In this document: positions 20,779 through 31,758 of the stretch, one piece after another | Position numbering within the stretch: the first letter of the stretch is position 1 | Layout of the letters: each line of letters opens with the position of its first letter | DNA from: Henricia sp. BOLD:AAB3569 | Taxonomy: Eukaryota > Echinodermata > Asteroidea > Spinulosida > Echinasteridae | Reading direction: 5' to 3' | Assembly (NCBI GenBank): GCA_037783545.1 | Contig: JBBELK010001063.1 | Location: 124,001 to 188,000 of the forward strand | DNA: 64,000 bases | The notes under the pieces: generated by a model | What the model saw: the letters and a program-made list of their open reading frames with translations, nothing else | Told to the model about the DNA's origin: nothing | Databases searched by the model: none | Made by a program: the position numbers and the translations under genes

Positions 20779-22033
20779 TTAGGGGGGAGCTGTTTGCCAC
20801 ATCGTGCTTGGTATATCTGCAACACAGGGTCTTGCAGACACACTTGTGTTTGTCGTTAAAAGAATTATGCAATGGGTGGGAGCGTATAATTCAATCTGCC
20901 ACATATTGCCTTTAATTGCTGCATCCATCCCCAGTCAGCAGGACTTTGTGTTTCTAGCTAGCACACGTACTACATGGAACTCTACATGCAGCCTGCCTGG
21001 CAGGCAACATGCTTGGCGTGTTGAAGGAGGGCTGCGTAACACCATGCTATTTTAATGACAATTTTTGATCTAATTTGCATATTTATGACATCATAAAGAC
21101 TCCGTTCGTAACACAACCAGCCTTATCATACTACTTGAACCTAAAAACATTGGAAACAATTCACGAAGGGGATTTTCCCACTTTTTCTCTTTAAAAGGTT
21201 TTTTGCGGGTTGTTTGCCCTTCCCGTAATTAGAGTAAATTTCTGTGTCACGTACATGTATAGTATTTCTTGTGATGTTGGTTTTCTCTAACCATTATTTT
21301 TGTCAAATTGTGCGTTTTTGAACAATGTTTTTTTTCCAGCCGTACGGCCGTATGATAGTTTATTCCGGGAGTTTATTAGTACTGCAGTATAGTATTAAAT
21401 TTAGTATTTGACAGGTTATGAACTCTGAAAAATCGAACATAAAATTTGGACACAAAGTCCGAGGAACGAAAGGAACCGGACAATGTAACAAACCAGCTTT
21501 CCAGTGAAACCTTCAGCAGAAAATTAGAGGTTTCCAAAGCAAAAAGCTGCCAAGGGAAGAGCTAATCGTTTCTGACAAAGTCGTGAGTCTCGCGCAATAG
21601 TGAACGGCTGGTAAAGCGTACAACTCGACTATTGACCGTTTTATTAATTTGCAGCTTTTGTAGTTAATTACGGGACATTTTGATGATATTTGTTCACAAG
21701 GACCATCCAAAAATTATTGTCAAGGATGCTACATCACTAAATTATGTAAAAAGTAGGCCGGTGTGTACCTTTAAGAGTAACTTATCCTATGTAACATTTT
21801 CGTTCGTTTTGCGGCTTGGTTTTAACCGAATTAAAATGGTAAGGGGCCCCAGACCCAAGACCAAACGGCTGTCCGTCGACCAATCACTCAATCGTTGTAC
21901 TCATAATAGATCAATAAGACTGAAATCAAAGTGTTGGTTATTCCCTGTGGAAACATATTGTTGCATTATATAGGATCGAAGTACTTGTGGCGGTTAGGAA
22001 TTTGAAAGAGCAGTTCTTCCAACCATCATAGAC
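20779..22033. other. Gene-free region downstream of TRIM-C
   Basis: No convincing coding frame is seen. From about 21750 the sequence (GAGTAACTTATC, then GGGGCCCCAGACCCAAGAC) matches the regions downstream of TRIM-B (about 14680-14770) and TRIM-D (about 44410-44460), so it is part of the duplicated unit. Confidence 0.65.
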
Positions 22034-22315
22034 CTATACTCGATGAAACATTTTTATAGATATTTCACCAGCCACCACGAGATCACCACAAGGAGAGAAC
22101 GCCACGCCGTCTGCCGAATGTAATCCCCGAGCTATGCACTGTACATGTACTCCTTGAGCAGTGTAATGGTGCACTTCACTGCATGCATATTCATAAAAGG
22201 TGACGTAAATATCACCCGCCTCGTCGCAGCACACGCCCTGGGGACCGTTTGATTCAGTGCTGATGCTGAAAACCTCGTGACCCGAAAAATCCAGGCAGAG
22301 TAAGCTGTTTTCATC
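22034..22315 (-). pseudogene. TRIM-C C-terminal propeller beyond the premature stop
   Basis: This continues in the same frame as TRIM-C directly after its TAG codon. It shows DENSLLCLDFSGHEVFSIS, VCCDEAGDIYVTF, GVAFSPCGDLVVA and a final MFHRV stop. Only one nonsense codon separates it from the upstream frame; paralogues have Tyr or His at that position, so a TAC to TAG change is the simplest explanation. Confidence 0.85.
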
Positions 22316-23902
22316 CTAACTAGATATGACCAAGCTGTCGTCGTGTTGGAAGGCAATGTCTGACGGACATATGCGAGTAGGAATAATTGAAATCAACGAC
22401 CCATCGAGGTTTGTCACATACACAACGTTTCTTTCTTCGTCTGCCACAGCTACGCGATTCTGGTCATCCGTGGCAATACAAGTAAGTTCCCCAGATTCAT
22501 CTTGTGCCGGTCTGAACTGACGAATCAACTGCTGGTCAGTGTTAAACACTTTAACCAAATCGCCATCTGTGATCAACATCAAATCGTCTCGTGTCACTGC
22601 CATGCTGCGTTGAGCCTGCAAGCCACCTTCTGGGTTAAAGAAAGTCTTGGAGTGTCCATCAGACGTAAAAACAGAGACAGTTGTCGCGTTTTCATTAGTT
22701 ACATGTACGGCAATATCACCGTTTTGAAAGGTGTTAACGTCAACTTGACAAAATTCGACGTCTTCAGTTTCCTCCAATAAAAACTGATCCTTCAACAGCC
22801 ACTTTTCCTTATGAAGTATCTGCCCCAGATCTGTACCGGGCACTGCATCTTGACACTTGACCCAAATGAATGACTTCTTGTGCTCCCCTTGTTCAAACAA
22901 AAGTTCCTCCTGAAATTCCAGGTTGTGCATCACCTTTGGCCTAAGATCTAACATCTCAAAGTCGTCAGCACGTTCCATTAGGTCCCTCACAGCGGTCACA
23001 ATGGTCTTGGCTCTCTCCATCTTGTCACGATTACTGTTTAACACTTTTTCATACTCTTGAACTCTGTCCTTACAGATTTTGGTGATCTCGTCTCTGAGAA
23101 GCTGAGCCTTGGTTTGAATTTTGGCGATTTCCTCTTTCTCCTTAGCAGAAACATCATCGCACGCCTTGGTCACCAATAGCTTCAATCTCTTCCGTGAGTG
23201 AGATGTTGATTCTTGCGAGGCTTGGAATTCCTTCTCGCTCTTTTGGAACTTCTTCAATATGTCATCAACATCTTTACGGTAAGATCCAACAGCATCGGCA
23301 ATGCTCTTTAATGTGTGTTCTGCTGTACGATGGTCAATCACTCCACACATTGCACAGATCAGTGTCTTGCAAGTCTCGCAGTAAAAGCAGAGATTTTGGT
23401 CAGGGTGCTGTTGGCATTTTGGTGAATGAGGATCCTTAGCTGTGACGTCCTGGTGCTGACTGAGATCCGACACAATTCGGTGCTTCTTGGTATGTTTACA
23501 ACGCTTGTGAGCGGCATGGCATTGTTTGCAGATGTTCGCATTGCAGTCCAGGCATCGGGAGACGGCCTCCAAACCGTCTTCACACTCTTCACAAATCACA
23601 TTAGAAGCCGGGGTTTCTCCATGTAACTTCTCCCGTTTGTTGACGTCATCGACAAGCGAGCTCATGAAGAAACAGCTCTTGAGATTCTCAAGGCGCGAGT
23701 CTGGAATCTCCGTGGTATTCCTACATACTGGGCAGATGATCTTATCAGCATCCGGTTGATGCTTGCTGACCAAGTCTTCCAAGCAATCCCGGCAAAAGTT
23801 ATGTAAGCAGCCTAGTATCTTTGGATCTTTCAAACGACGCAAGCAGATTGGGCATTCCAGATGTTCCTGGCTGATCTCACATTTGGCTGTAGATTCGGCC
23901 AT
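22316..23902 (-). CDS. TRIM-C: RING / B-box / coiled-coil / partial NHL protein
   Basis: This is a predicted TRIM-NHL ubiquitin ligase, 528 residues to the stop. The start at 23902 is the conserved MAESTAKCE; the frame happens to be open for 105 more codons upstream, but that part is not conserved and overlaps the hairpin element at 24062. The RING (CPIC, CLHNFCRDC, CPVC), B-box 1 (CEEC, CLDC, CKQC) and B-box 2 (CQQH, CETC, CAMC) keep their metal ligands. The coiled coil covers about 210-340, followed by NHL-like blades. The frame ends at an in-frame TAG, with about 93 further propeller residues readable beyond it. It is the least damaged copy: one substitution would restore a full-length frame. 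Confidence 0.87.
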   Translation of the reverse strand: MAESTAKCEISQEHLECPICLRRLKDPKILGCLHNFCRDCLEDLVSKHQPDADKIICPVCRNTTEIPDSRLENLKSCFFMSSLVDDVNKREKLHGETPASNVICEECEDGLEAVSRCLDCNANICKQCHAAHKRCKHTKKHRIVSDLSQHQDVTAKDPHSPKCQQHPDQNLCFYCETCKTLICAMCGVIDHRTAEHTLKSIADAVGSYRKDVDDILKKFQKSEKEFQASQESTSHSRKRLKLLVTKACDDVSAKEKEEIAKIQTKAQLLRDEITKICKDRVQEYEKVLNSNRDKMERAKTIVTAVRDLMERADDFEMLDLRPKVMHNLEFQEELLFEQGEHKKSFIWVKCQDAVPGTDLGQILHKEKWLLKDQFLLEETEDVEFCQVDVNTFQNGDIAVHVTNENATTVSVFTSDGHSKTFFNPEGGLQAQRSMAVTRDDLMLITDGDLVKVFNTDQQLIRQFRPAQDESGELTCIATDDQNRVAVADEERNVVYVTNLDGSLISIIPTRICPSDIAFQHDDSLVISS

Positions 23903-24061
23903 CGCGCTTTCGTTTAAATGTGCCTGGGGAAACAGAGTACCATATAACTTGAAAACATTGTGCTTGCTGTTAAGAATCCGTGTTGTAAATAATACACATT
24001 TTATGCTTTTTATGGGGTTGAAGATCCGGTATAAATTAAACCTTAGGCATTTGGACAGTGT

Positions 24062-24176
24062 CAGTGGCGGATCCATGAGCCTCATTAAAATACAAGAATA
24101 CAAAGGAAAAGCGGGGGCTACAGCCCTCTGAAATCCATTGTATTCCTGTATTTTATTGAGGCTGGATCCGCCACTG
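24062..24176. mobile_element. hAT-like MITE of 115 bp
   Basis: Ends CAGTGGCGGATCCA and TGGATCCGCCACTG are perfect inverts. The arms continue through GAGCCTCATTAAAATACAAG and its near complement. A 5-bp direct repeat AGTGT flanks it (24057-24061 and 24177-24181). The terminal CAGTGGCGG word is typical of hAT-type elements, although hAT duplications are usually 8 bp, so the superfamily is not certain. Confidence 0.83.
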
Positions 24177-24466
24177 AGTGTTGTTTGTGCAAAAAATAGA
24201 AAACTTGCTCTGGCCAATTGTGGAATGCTTTATTGGCGGCGTCGCTAGACTTTTCAAAGTGTGGGGGAAGGGGGTCTGGCATTCATACTGCGTACATAAG
24301 TTTACAATACAATAATATACATGTACATAAACAAAATCTCCCCCACAACAATTGAAAGAATTGTCGGCTACGATTTTTGAATTAATTTCCAAACCAAAAC
24401 TTGGGCTAACGGAAAGGTCGAATTATATCAGCCGTGCGCAGCACGCTGGTATATTGTGATCGTCCG

Positions 24467-24507
24467 ATTTCTTTCTTTCTAAATTCTTTCTTTCTTTCTT
24501 TCTTTCT
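24467..24507 (+). repeat. TTTC microsatellite, insertion target of the Tx1 elements
   Basis: The tract TTTCTTTCTAAATTCTTTC with further TTTC units lies directly 5' of the first Tx1-clade element. The same TCTAAATTCTTTC core recurs between the two elements (31787-31810) and after the second (38417-38433). Confidence 0.92.
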
Positions 24508-24740
24508 CGTGGCGGTCGTGTTTCTATCGAGCTCCGGAAAACGTAAGAAAATCTTAGCTTTTGACTTATTCCGGTTACAAATTTGTATACTGTTGTAACC
24601 GGTATAACATACAGATTCTGCTGGACCATCCTCGATTTGTCAGGTTTTATTAATTTTGTGTATTTTTAAGGTTTATTTTTGTTCATTTCTGTTAAGTTTC
24701 CTCATGGCCGGCCGTTGCGGTCAGTCGTGCGGAACCCGCC

Positions 24741-26192
24741 ATGCAGGGTCAGCCCAGCACTAGCACGGCTGGCTCTGCTGGCTCCATTGTTCCTGGTGAC
24801 GAACCCTTTCAGGGCGTCACCAGGAACAATGGTGTGTTTTTCAAAGCGGCTGACAATGTCTCCGTTCAAGGGTACGCCATTGCAAATCAATTACCCCCAC
24901 AATCTATCGTTTCGGCTTCAAGAATTTCTAATGGTCGCATTGCTTTTTACCTCAGCTCGAGACAGGCAGTCATCGAGGCGGTCCAAGATGGCCTATCCTA
25001 CGATGGCTCCTATCTCGAGCTGACTCCTCTTGTCCGCCCCACAACCCGATTAACTCTCTCCAATGTTTACCCTGAGATACCGAACGGAGTCATTGCCAGC
25101 CAGCTCTCATCGTTTTGTAAGGTGGTGTCTCAGATTCGGCCCATACCCCTCGGACTAAAAAACAAAAATCTATCTCACATTATGAGTTTCCGGCGACAGG
25201 TTCAAGTCATTCTCAGTACAAATGTCACTCCCCCCGACCACATAAATTTTTCTAATTCCGGAACCAACTATCGCGTTTTTCTCTCCACCGAGTCCGTTCG
25301 GTGCTTCTCCTGCCGGGAGTTTGGTCACGTTAGCAAAAACTGTAAAAAAAACCTCTCCTCCAATTCTGATAACCAACCCGACCCATCCACTGACAATCCA
25401 CTCAACCCACCACCCACGTTCATGCACGGTAAAAACAAAAAATCAGATCCTAAACACCCTCCAAAACAATCAAAATCTTCCTCTACCGCCCCTCCCATTC
25501 CTGCTCCGCGCTCGACCGTGGCCGGTGGCGGCCCGTCCACGTCGGCTGGTTTTTCGGGCTCGGCCGGCGCACCGAGCGTGGCCGGCACTCTGCAGCCGGC
25601 CAGTGCCGGTGAGCTTGCCGGGTCCGCGCCGCCGAACTCCACCGGGGCCGGGTCCGTCGCGGGCGCGTCTTGCGCGGATGCCACCCCTCCTCGACTAAAA
25701 TCCACACACGTTCCTTGTTCTCCCCCCGCCCCTTCCAGAACCTTCTCTGAAGCCCTTACCAAAAGAAAACAACCTCCATCTACCTCTCCTCCGTCTCCCT
25801 TCAAAATGACCACACTTAAATCCTCTTCACCAGTTCGAAAAATAGCTCGACGTTCTCCTTCCGTGTCTCAGGCACTTGATATCCCAACACCAGTTCCACC
25901 CCCCTCCCCTTTTCCCCCTCCCGTGTCCACTCCCCTTACCCCTCCCGTATCCACCCCTTTTGTCCCCAGCCTCACACCTCCTCCCCTCACCCCTATCTCT
26001 GTCCCCATACTACCCTCTTTTTCCTCCGCCCCTACCACCCCTCAACCGGGCGCGTCTTGCGCGGATGCCACCCCTCCTCGACCAAAATCCACACACGTCC
26101 TTGTTCTCCCCCCGCCCCTTCCAGAACCCAACCAAAAGAAAACAACCTCCATCTACCTCTCCTCCGTCTCCCTTCAAAATGACCACACTTAA
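24741..26192 (+). pseudogene. Tx1 ORF1 (nucleic-acid-binding, CCHC), first part
   Basis: ORF1 of these elements is an RNA-binding, gag-like protein of the retrotransposition particle. Residues 1-200 contain a conserved fold shared with copy 2 (NGRIAFYLSSRQAVIEAVQD, LTLSNVYPEIPNGV), then one CCHC knuckle CFSCREFGHVSKNC and a long proline/serine-rich tail. The tail reads into a tandem duplication (about 25661-26047 repeated at 26048-26430) and then frameshifts, ending at 26192. The genuine C-terminus lies in another frame at 25876-26835. Confidence 0.88.
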
Positions 26193-26835
26193 ATCCTCTT
26201 CACCAGTTCGAAAAATAGCTCGACGTTCTCCTTCCGTGTCTCAGGCACTTGATATCCCAACACCAGTTCCACCCCCCTCCCCTTTTCCCCCTCCCGTGTC
26301 CACTCCCCTTACCCCTGCCGTATCCACCCCTTTTGTCCCCAGCCTCACACCTCCTCCCCTCACCCCTATCTCTGTCCCCATACTACCCTCTTTTTCCTCC
26401 GCCCCTACCACCCCTCAACCGGGCCCCAGTGCCTCTGCTTCTGATCCCAGTTCCACTGCCCCTCTTCCCAGTGGCCCACCCGTACCAAATCCTACCTCCG
26501 CCCTTCCTATGTCACAAACGTCAGTTATTTCTACTCCTGGCAGCGGAAGCACTGACACGGACTCGATGACCTGGGAGGATAGTCAGACGTGTCAGACTGA
26601 AGAAGATCTCACGTCTGACATCCTCCCAGTTACACATGGCCCCCTGTCGTCGGAACAACTCTTGAAATTTCTCACCTCCGTTAAAGCCCGCAAGAGGCCG
26701 GCCAAGATTGCCAGAACATTTACCTCTGACATCCCTGGGCTGGCCAAACAACTCAAAACCCTTCGAACACACGCTCCCCTGGGTAAAAACATGCTGCAGC
26801 GGATACATAAACTCGCCACCACACTAGGTAAATAA
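25876..26835 (+). pseudogene. Tx1 ORF1, C-terminal part in shifted frame
   Basis: This frame begins inside the first copy of the internal duplication but follows the true ORF1 frame in the second. It ends with the conserved tail: acidic segment (STDTDSMTWEDSQT), SDILPVTHGPLSSEQLLKFL, a lysine-rich stretch, and GKNMLQRIHKLATTLGK. The matching tail is found in copy 2 (33084-33797). Small deletions in the second duplicate, about 14 nt in total, explain the shift. Confidence 0.85.
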
Positions 26836-26887
26836 TTTTCTTTCTCTCTTTGCAATGGAGTTTCTGTATCTGCTTTATGCCTGCACG

Positions 26888-28504
26888 ATGACACTGTCAT
26901 TGATAACTTTAAACACTGGAGGCTGTGCCTCTCCCATCAAAAATGCATCTTTGCAAGTTCTTTTTGACAGTGTTTATCATAACCCTGACATCATCCTTCT
27001 TCAAGAAACATATAATCTTAACGACAAAAACTCGTGCTGGAATATGTGGTCCCATACCCCGTATTGCTCTACCGGCCTTACCATGGGGTCGGGAGTGACT
27101 ACCCTTATCAATACTAGCAAAATTGACGTAATTTCTCACTCTTCTATCGTTGCCGGATATGTTCATTACATTCATTTCAAATTCCAAGACTCTATTTACC
27201 ACCTTTATAATACTTACATTCCTCAAAATGACAAAGTCGCCCTTGATGCTACTCAGTCCCTTGTGGACCACAGTTCCAGCATCAATGGCAGTGTCTTCGT
27301 TGCTGGTGATTTTAGTTGTACTCTAAACCCAAGTCTCGATCGTCTGCGTACGACCATTGAACGCAGGCCCAAAGTTTCGGTGGCTCTCAGAGACGCTGTT
27401 GGTGCACTGTCCCTCTGTGACGCCTGGCGCAGACTGAACCCCACCAAAACGGAGTTCACCTGGCTTCGAAACAATCCGGCGAACGTACACGGTGTTTTGA
27501 AAGCCAGGTTGGACCGTTTCTACATTCCCCCTCATCTCATCTCTTCGATTAGTTCTTCCTCTATTATCCCCTGTTCTCTCTCTGACCACAGTGCTGTACA
27601 GATTACCCTAAAAATTCCGACTAGTCTCCAGAAGGGAAGTGCCTATTGGCACTTTAACAATTCTCTTCTGGAAGACGAAAATTACAAAGAAATTATACGT
27701 CACTTTTGGGGTGATTGGACAACCAAAAAGCGGGACTTCCCTGATCTAGCCTCGTGGTGGGATTTTGGGAAGTCCCACATAAAGTCCATCACCCAGATGT
27801 ACAGCACTAAAGTGGCCAGAGAGAAACGGCAAAACTTTCTCAAACTTAATCAACAAATCAACGAGCTTCAGTCTGCGCCAGACTTCACGCCCGAAGTCAA
27901 AGTTGCTCTTGCTGAACAAAGAGATAACTTAAATTTCCTTCTTAAATCCGAGGCTAAAGGCGCACTCGTCAGATCACGTTTCAAATTCTCTACTGAAATT
28001 GACACTTGCTCGACCTATTTCTTCAACCTTGAAAAGAATAATTCCACCTCCAAACACATCTCTCGGGTCAGACTCCCTTCCGGATATATTTCCGAAGACC
28101 CGACAGAAATCAAAACCCATATTCGTGACTTTTATAAATCACTTTACTCTCAAACCTCTACCGACGAGGGCGCCTTCAGTGAACTCATTACCGGGATAAA
28201 TCGGCTGGATCCTGCAGAGTCGGATGACCTCGATCGTCCTCTGACTCTGGAGGAACTTGACCTCGCCGTTGGGCAACTTGGCAAAAACAAAACGCCCGGC
28301 CTCGATGGCCTCACTTCCGAATTTTTCCAATGCTTTTGGCCTGCTCTCAAAGACGACTTTCTTGCTGTTCTAAACTCATCTCTTGTTTCTGGTTCTCTTC
28401 CTCATTCGTTTAGACGGGGCGTCATCACCCTTCTTCCCAAAAAAAGGGGATTTGGCCGATTTAGCCAACTGGCGCCCCGTCTCCCTTCTCAATACAGACT
28501 ATAA
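26888..28504 (+). pseudogene. Tx1 ORF2, endonuclease and RT fingers
   Basis: ORF2 encodes the enzyme that nicks target DNA and primes reverse transcription there. I take the start at 26888 (MTLSLITLNTGGC), matching copy 2, although the frame is open from 26855. The AP-type endonuclease covers about residues 1-235: LQETY, GDFSCTLNP (the usual GDFN has Ser for Asn), RLDRFYI and SLSDHSAV with the catalytic His. The RT begins after KNKTPGLDGLTSEFFQ. An extra base in an A/G run at about 28440 ends this frame at 28504; the RT resumes in the next frame. Confidence 0.9.
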
Positions 28505-30749
28505 GATTTTTGCCAAGTTGCTTGCCGGCAGGCTCAAGCAGTGCATTGGCAGCGTCATCGACCCGGACCAGAGCTACTGTGTTCCGGGCCGATCCATACA
28601 CAACAACCTAAATTTAATTCGTGACACTTTGTTTTATTGTAATGTTAATGATCTTCCCCTAGCCGTGGTCAACCTCGATCAGAAGAAAGCCTTCGATAAC
28701 GTTGACCACGGCTACCTGTTCAATGTAATGAGAGCCATGGGCTTTGGGGACTGGTTCATTCGACACATCCAACTCTTATACAGCGGCACCGAGAGCCTCG
28801 TCAAAGTCGGTGGCTCCCTGACCGCTCCCTTCTCTTTTGAGAAGGGAATAAGGCAGGGATGCCCGCTCTCGGGGCTGTTGTACACTATCGCCATCGAACC
28901 TTTGCTTCATAACTTCCGACAGAAAATTTCCGACTTCTCTCTTCGTATTCCCGGCTCCAACACCCCGTTGGTCGTGTCGGCGTACGCAGACGACGTGACA
29001 GTGTTCATTACCAGCAATGCAGGCTTTGGCGTCGCGGAAAGGGTCTACGGCCTTTTCAGGGACGCCTCCGCAGCATGTTTAAACACTCAAAAGTCCCAGG
29101 GTTTGTGGGTCGGTTCCTGGACCGGACGAAATGACAAGCCCTTAAATTTTTCCTGGAACAGTGAAGGCCTCGCTTTTCTTGGAGTTCATCTTGGCAATAC
29201 TAATAATTACAACAATCAAAACTGGACTAAATGCAAAGAAAAACTCAACAAAACTCTCTCTTCCTGGTTCCGTCTTCTTCACACCCTCTCATTCAAAGGC
29301 AAGGTTATCATTGCCAATCAACTCGCCGCCTCCAAAAATTTTCACAGCCTGGCTGTCTTGTCACCCCCTGATAACGTCGTAGATGAACTCCAGAAAAGCC
29401 TTGTCAATTTCGTCTGGTCCAACAAGAGACACTACCTGAAAAAAGATACTTTGTATCAAAAGCCTGACAATGGAGGGATAGGTCTAGCATGCCTCCAAGC
29501 ACGCATCATGACCTTCAGACTCGGTACTGCGCAACGTTTTCTCAATCTTTCCCCCCACCCCGCCTTTTCCTTTATGTCATATTTCCTTCGCCAGTACCGA
29601 AAACTAAATTACGACTTTCAACTTTTCCACCTTCGTACCGATCCCAAATTCCACACCAGTCTCCCCGTTTTCTACAGTGACATTTTGCGTGCTTGGACGG
29701 CGTCCGGAGCTCGCATTGAAGCGCGACCCGACGATATCAACCACGTCATGAACCTGCCCCTAAATAACGCCCTCATTAGCGATGCAGCTGGTGATGGGGA
29801 AATCCCACCCGTGCGGCTCAAAGCGTGCGGGACCACCCTTGTCCGCCACATTATTGACGTCAAGACCGGACACTGGATAGATGGCCGTGCTCTCCTTTCA
29901 TCTTTCCGTGGACTTCGCCCACCGTCTCTTCGCCTCCTACAACAAGACCTTCACCGCCTTCACCTCACTCTCCTTCAAGCTTTTCCCGTGTTCTTCTGTG
30001 CAGATGGTCTCCGTGACTCCCAGTTTGACATCGGAGACATCCTAAGATACCCCGACTCTTCCGTCGCCTTCAATTTACCATCTGCACAGAAAGGCCTCTC
30101 CGCACCATCCAAAGCTATCTACGCCAATTTCATCCAAGTCCTCACCTCTCCTCCTTCATCTTGTTCTTCACACTGGCACAGAAATGGTTTCCTCGACTCC
30201 GGTACTCCAATCCAATGGACAAACATTTATAAGCTTCCCACTTCAAAGAAAGAGGGCGACGTCCAATTTCAACTGCTTCACAACTTTCTGCCCTCCCTGA
30301 CTGTCCTTCATCATATCAACCCGGACATTTCCTCCACCTGCGGATGGTGCGGAGAGAGAGGCACGATACAACATCTCTTCATCCAGTGCCCGGCCATCCA
30401 ACCAACCCTTCGCCTCCTCGCTTCTCTCCTGGCTGACCTCCTCCCGTCTCTACATCTCAATTTTGACATCTACTGGGCTCTGATCCCGCACGCGAAGGGC
30501 CGCACGAAAGGGGCGGTCCACCTAGCTAACTACCTCATCATCAGCTGTAAAAACGTCATTTACTTTCTCTACCGTACTTCCCATTTTGTCGATCCTAAAA
30601 TTGTCTGGCTCCAGCGCATCAAAAACAAGATTATCATTGAGTTCTCTTTTTACAAATCGATCAACAACGTTAATGGTTTTCTGACCAAGTGGTCTTTCAA
30701 AAACACCCTCTTCACTTTCAATGACAACAGAATGACGTGGTTGATATAG
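28437..30749 (+). pseudogene. Tx1 ORF2, reverse transcriptase and C-terminal domain
   Basis: This is open in frame from 28383, but the homologous sequence starts about 28437 (PKKGDLADLANWRPVSLL). RT motifs are VNLDQKKAFDNVDH, GIRQGCPLSGLLYT and the catalytic VSAYADDVTVF. Near the C-terminus is a zinc-finger-like CGWCGERGTIQHLFIQC (C-x2-C-x7-H-x4-C), a feature of L1/Tx1-type ORF2 proteins. It ends at 30749 with RMTWLI, as copy 2 does. All catalytic Asp residues are present; only the upstream frameshift breaks the protein. Confidence 0.92.
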
Positions 30750-30784
30750 TCACCACACTCCCCTTCTCGATTTTGGGGTCTCTT

Positions 30785-30843
30785 CTCCCCGGGGCAGCTG
30801 CTCGAGTCTGTCGAGACATGGCGTATGCCACTGTTCTGGGGAG
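30785..30843 (+). other. Three-way-junction RNA unit 1 (copy 1 3' UTR)
   Basis: Outer stem CTCCCCGGGGCAG pairs with CTGTTCTGGGGAG over 13 positions including G-U pairs. Then come CTG, hairpin CTCGA-GTCTG-TCGAG, linker ACAT, hairpin GGC-GTAT-GCC and a single A. The same architecture occurs in four further units. Confidence 0.78.
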
Positions 30844-30908
30844 AGGATGCCCCACTACGAACCTCCTCCCGGGTTATGTTTTGGGATTGGCCCCTTTGGG
30901 GGTGCTCT

Positions 30909-30966
30909 CTCTTTGGAGCAGCAGCTCGAGAAATCGAGACATGGCAGTGGCCACTGCTCTGGGGAG
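30909..30966 (+). other. Three-way-junction RNA unit 2 (copy 1 3' UTR)
   Basis: Outer stem CTCTTTGGAGCAG / CTGCTCTGGGGAG pairs at all 13 positions. Junction CAG leads to hairpin CTCGA-GAAA-TCGAG with a GNRA tetraloop, then ACAT, hairpin GGC-AGTG-GCC and A. The stem bases differ from unit 1 but pairing is kept. Confidence 0.78.
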
Positions 30967-31069
30967 GGGGTGCTTCCGCCTGGGGATTTCCCGGGGCTGT
31001 GCCCGGGAGGGGTGTCCTTACTTTTCTTTTTTGCCGGGTGGGACTTGCGGTCGGCTTCGGCATGTTTGT

Positions 31070-31123
31070 CCCGGGGTCGGCTGCTCGACTCGTCGAGACG
31101 TGGGGTATCCCTCCGGCCTTGGG
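31070..31123 (+). other. Three-way-junction RNA unit 3 (copy 1 3' UTR)
   Basis: Outer stem CCCGGGGTCGG / CCGGCCTTGGG is fully paired over 11 positions with sequence unlike the other units. It encloses CTG, CTCGA-CTCG-TCGAG, ACGT, GGG-TAT-CCC and T. Confidence 0.72.
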
Positions 31124-31255
31124 GCGGGCTGAACTACGTCGACAACTCGCTGGTGCCTGGATTGGTTGCTCGACCGTTCTAGGTGCTGGCGAGTGCTTTG
31201 TTCCCACCCGTGCTTTGTCCACACCTCATCCCTTCCCGGTGGACGGAGGAGGGTA

Positions 31256-31279
31256 GCTGTGCTATGTCATAAGCACAGC
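31256..31279 (+). other. Conserved 3' UTR hairpin (copy 1)
   Basis: GCTGTGCT and AGCACAGC pair around an 8-nt loop. The counterpart in copy 2 (37930-37949) is GCTGTGTT / AACACAGC, a compensatory C-G to T-A change. A further conserved stem GCGGGTGC-TCT-GCGCCTGC follows in both copies. Confidence 0.65.
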
Positions 31280-31752
31280 GCGGTGTTTTTACCGCCCTCT
31301 ACCGTCCGCCTTTCCCTGCCTGTGCCGCCACGTGCGGGTGCTCTGCGCCTGCACACTGTGGTTGGCGGCCCCGGCTTTTCCCCGCCCATCTCCTTTTGGA
31401 ATGGGCACTCTCTTCTTTCCCTTCCCCTCCCCTGGATTTCAGTTTATTCAAAGCGAACATTGTGTTTTCTACTGATTATTTTTCTTTGTTTAATTATTTT
31501 CCTAATGTAAAACGGAAAGTACCGTTAATTTATATTTATTGAAAGGTAATGTTTTCATGATTGTATTTCCTTGTTTTTAAAAACGGAAAGTACCGTTTCT
31601 GTTTATTTGATGATCCTTGTTTATTATTTCCTGTTTAACAAATACTTTTGTTCAAAGTACAATTTGTTTTTTCCTTATTTGCATCCTTGTGTATTTATTT
31701 AAGTTAATTGTTTTTAGTTTGTAAATATTGTTCTTTTGTTTACTGAGGATGT

Positions 31753-31758
31753 AATAAA
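31753..31758 (+). terminator. AATAAA polyadenylation signal of Tx1 copy 1
   Basis: The signal lies about 20 bp before the element's A-run (about 31776-31785). Confidence 0.7.

Noticed and set aside
23903..24217. N-terminal extension of TRIM-C by 105 residues
   Set aside because: The frame is open by chance. The extension is not shared by paralogues and runs into a hairpin transposon, while the MAESTAKCE start is conserved in all intact copies.
28420..28510. Programmed ribosomal frameshift in Tx1 ORF2
   Set aside because: Copy 2 reads through the same place in a single frame, so the shift in copy 1 is better explained as a mutation in an A-run.
30785..31123. Hammerhead ribozymes in the Tx1 3' UTR
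   Set aside because: The three-way junction is suggestive, but the required CTGANGA and GAAA core strands are absent. GAAA occurs only as a hairpin loop in one unit.
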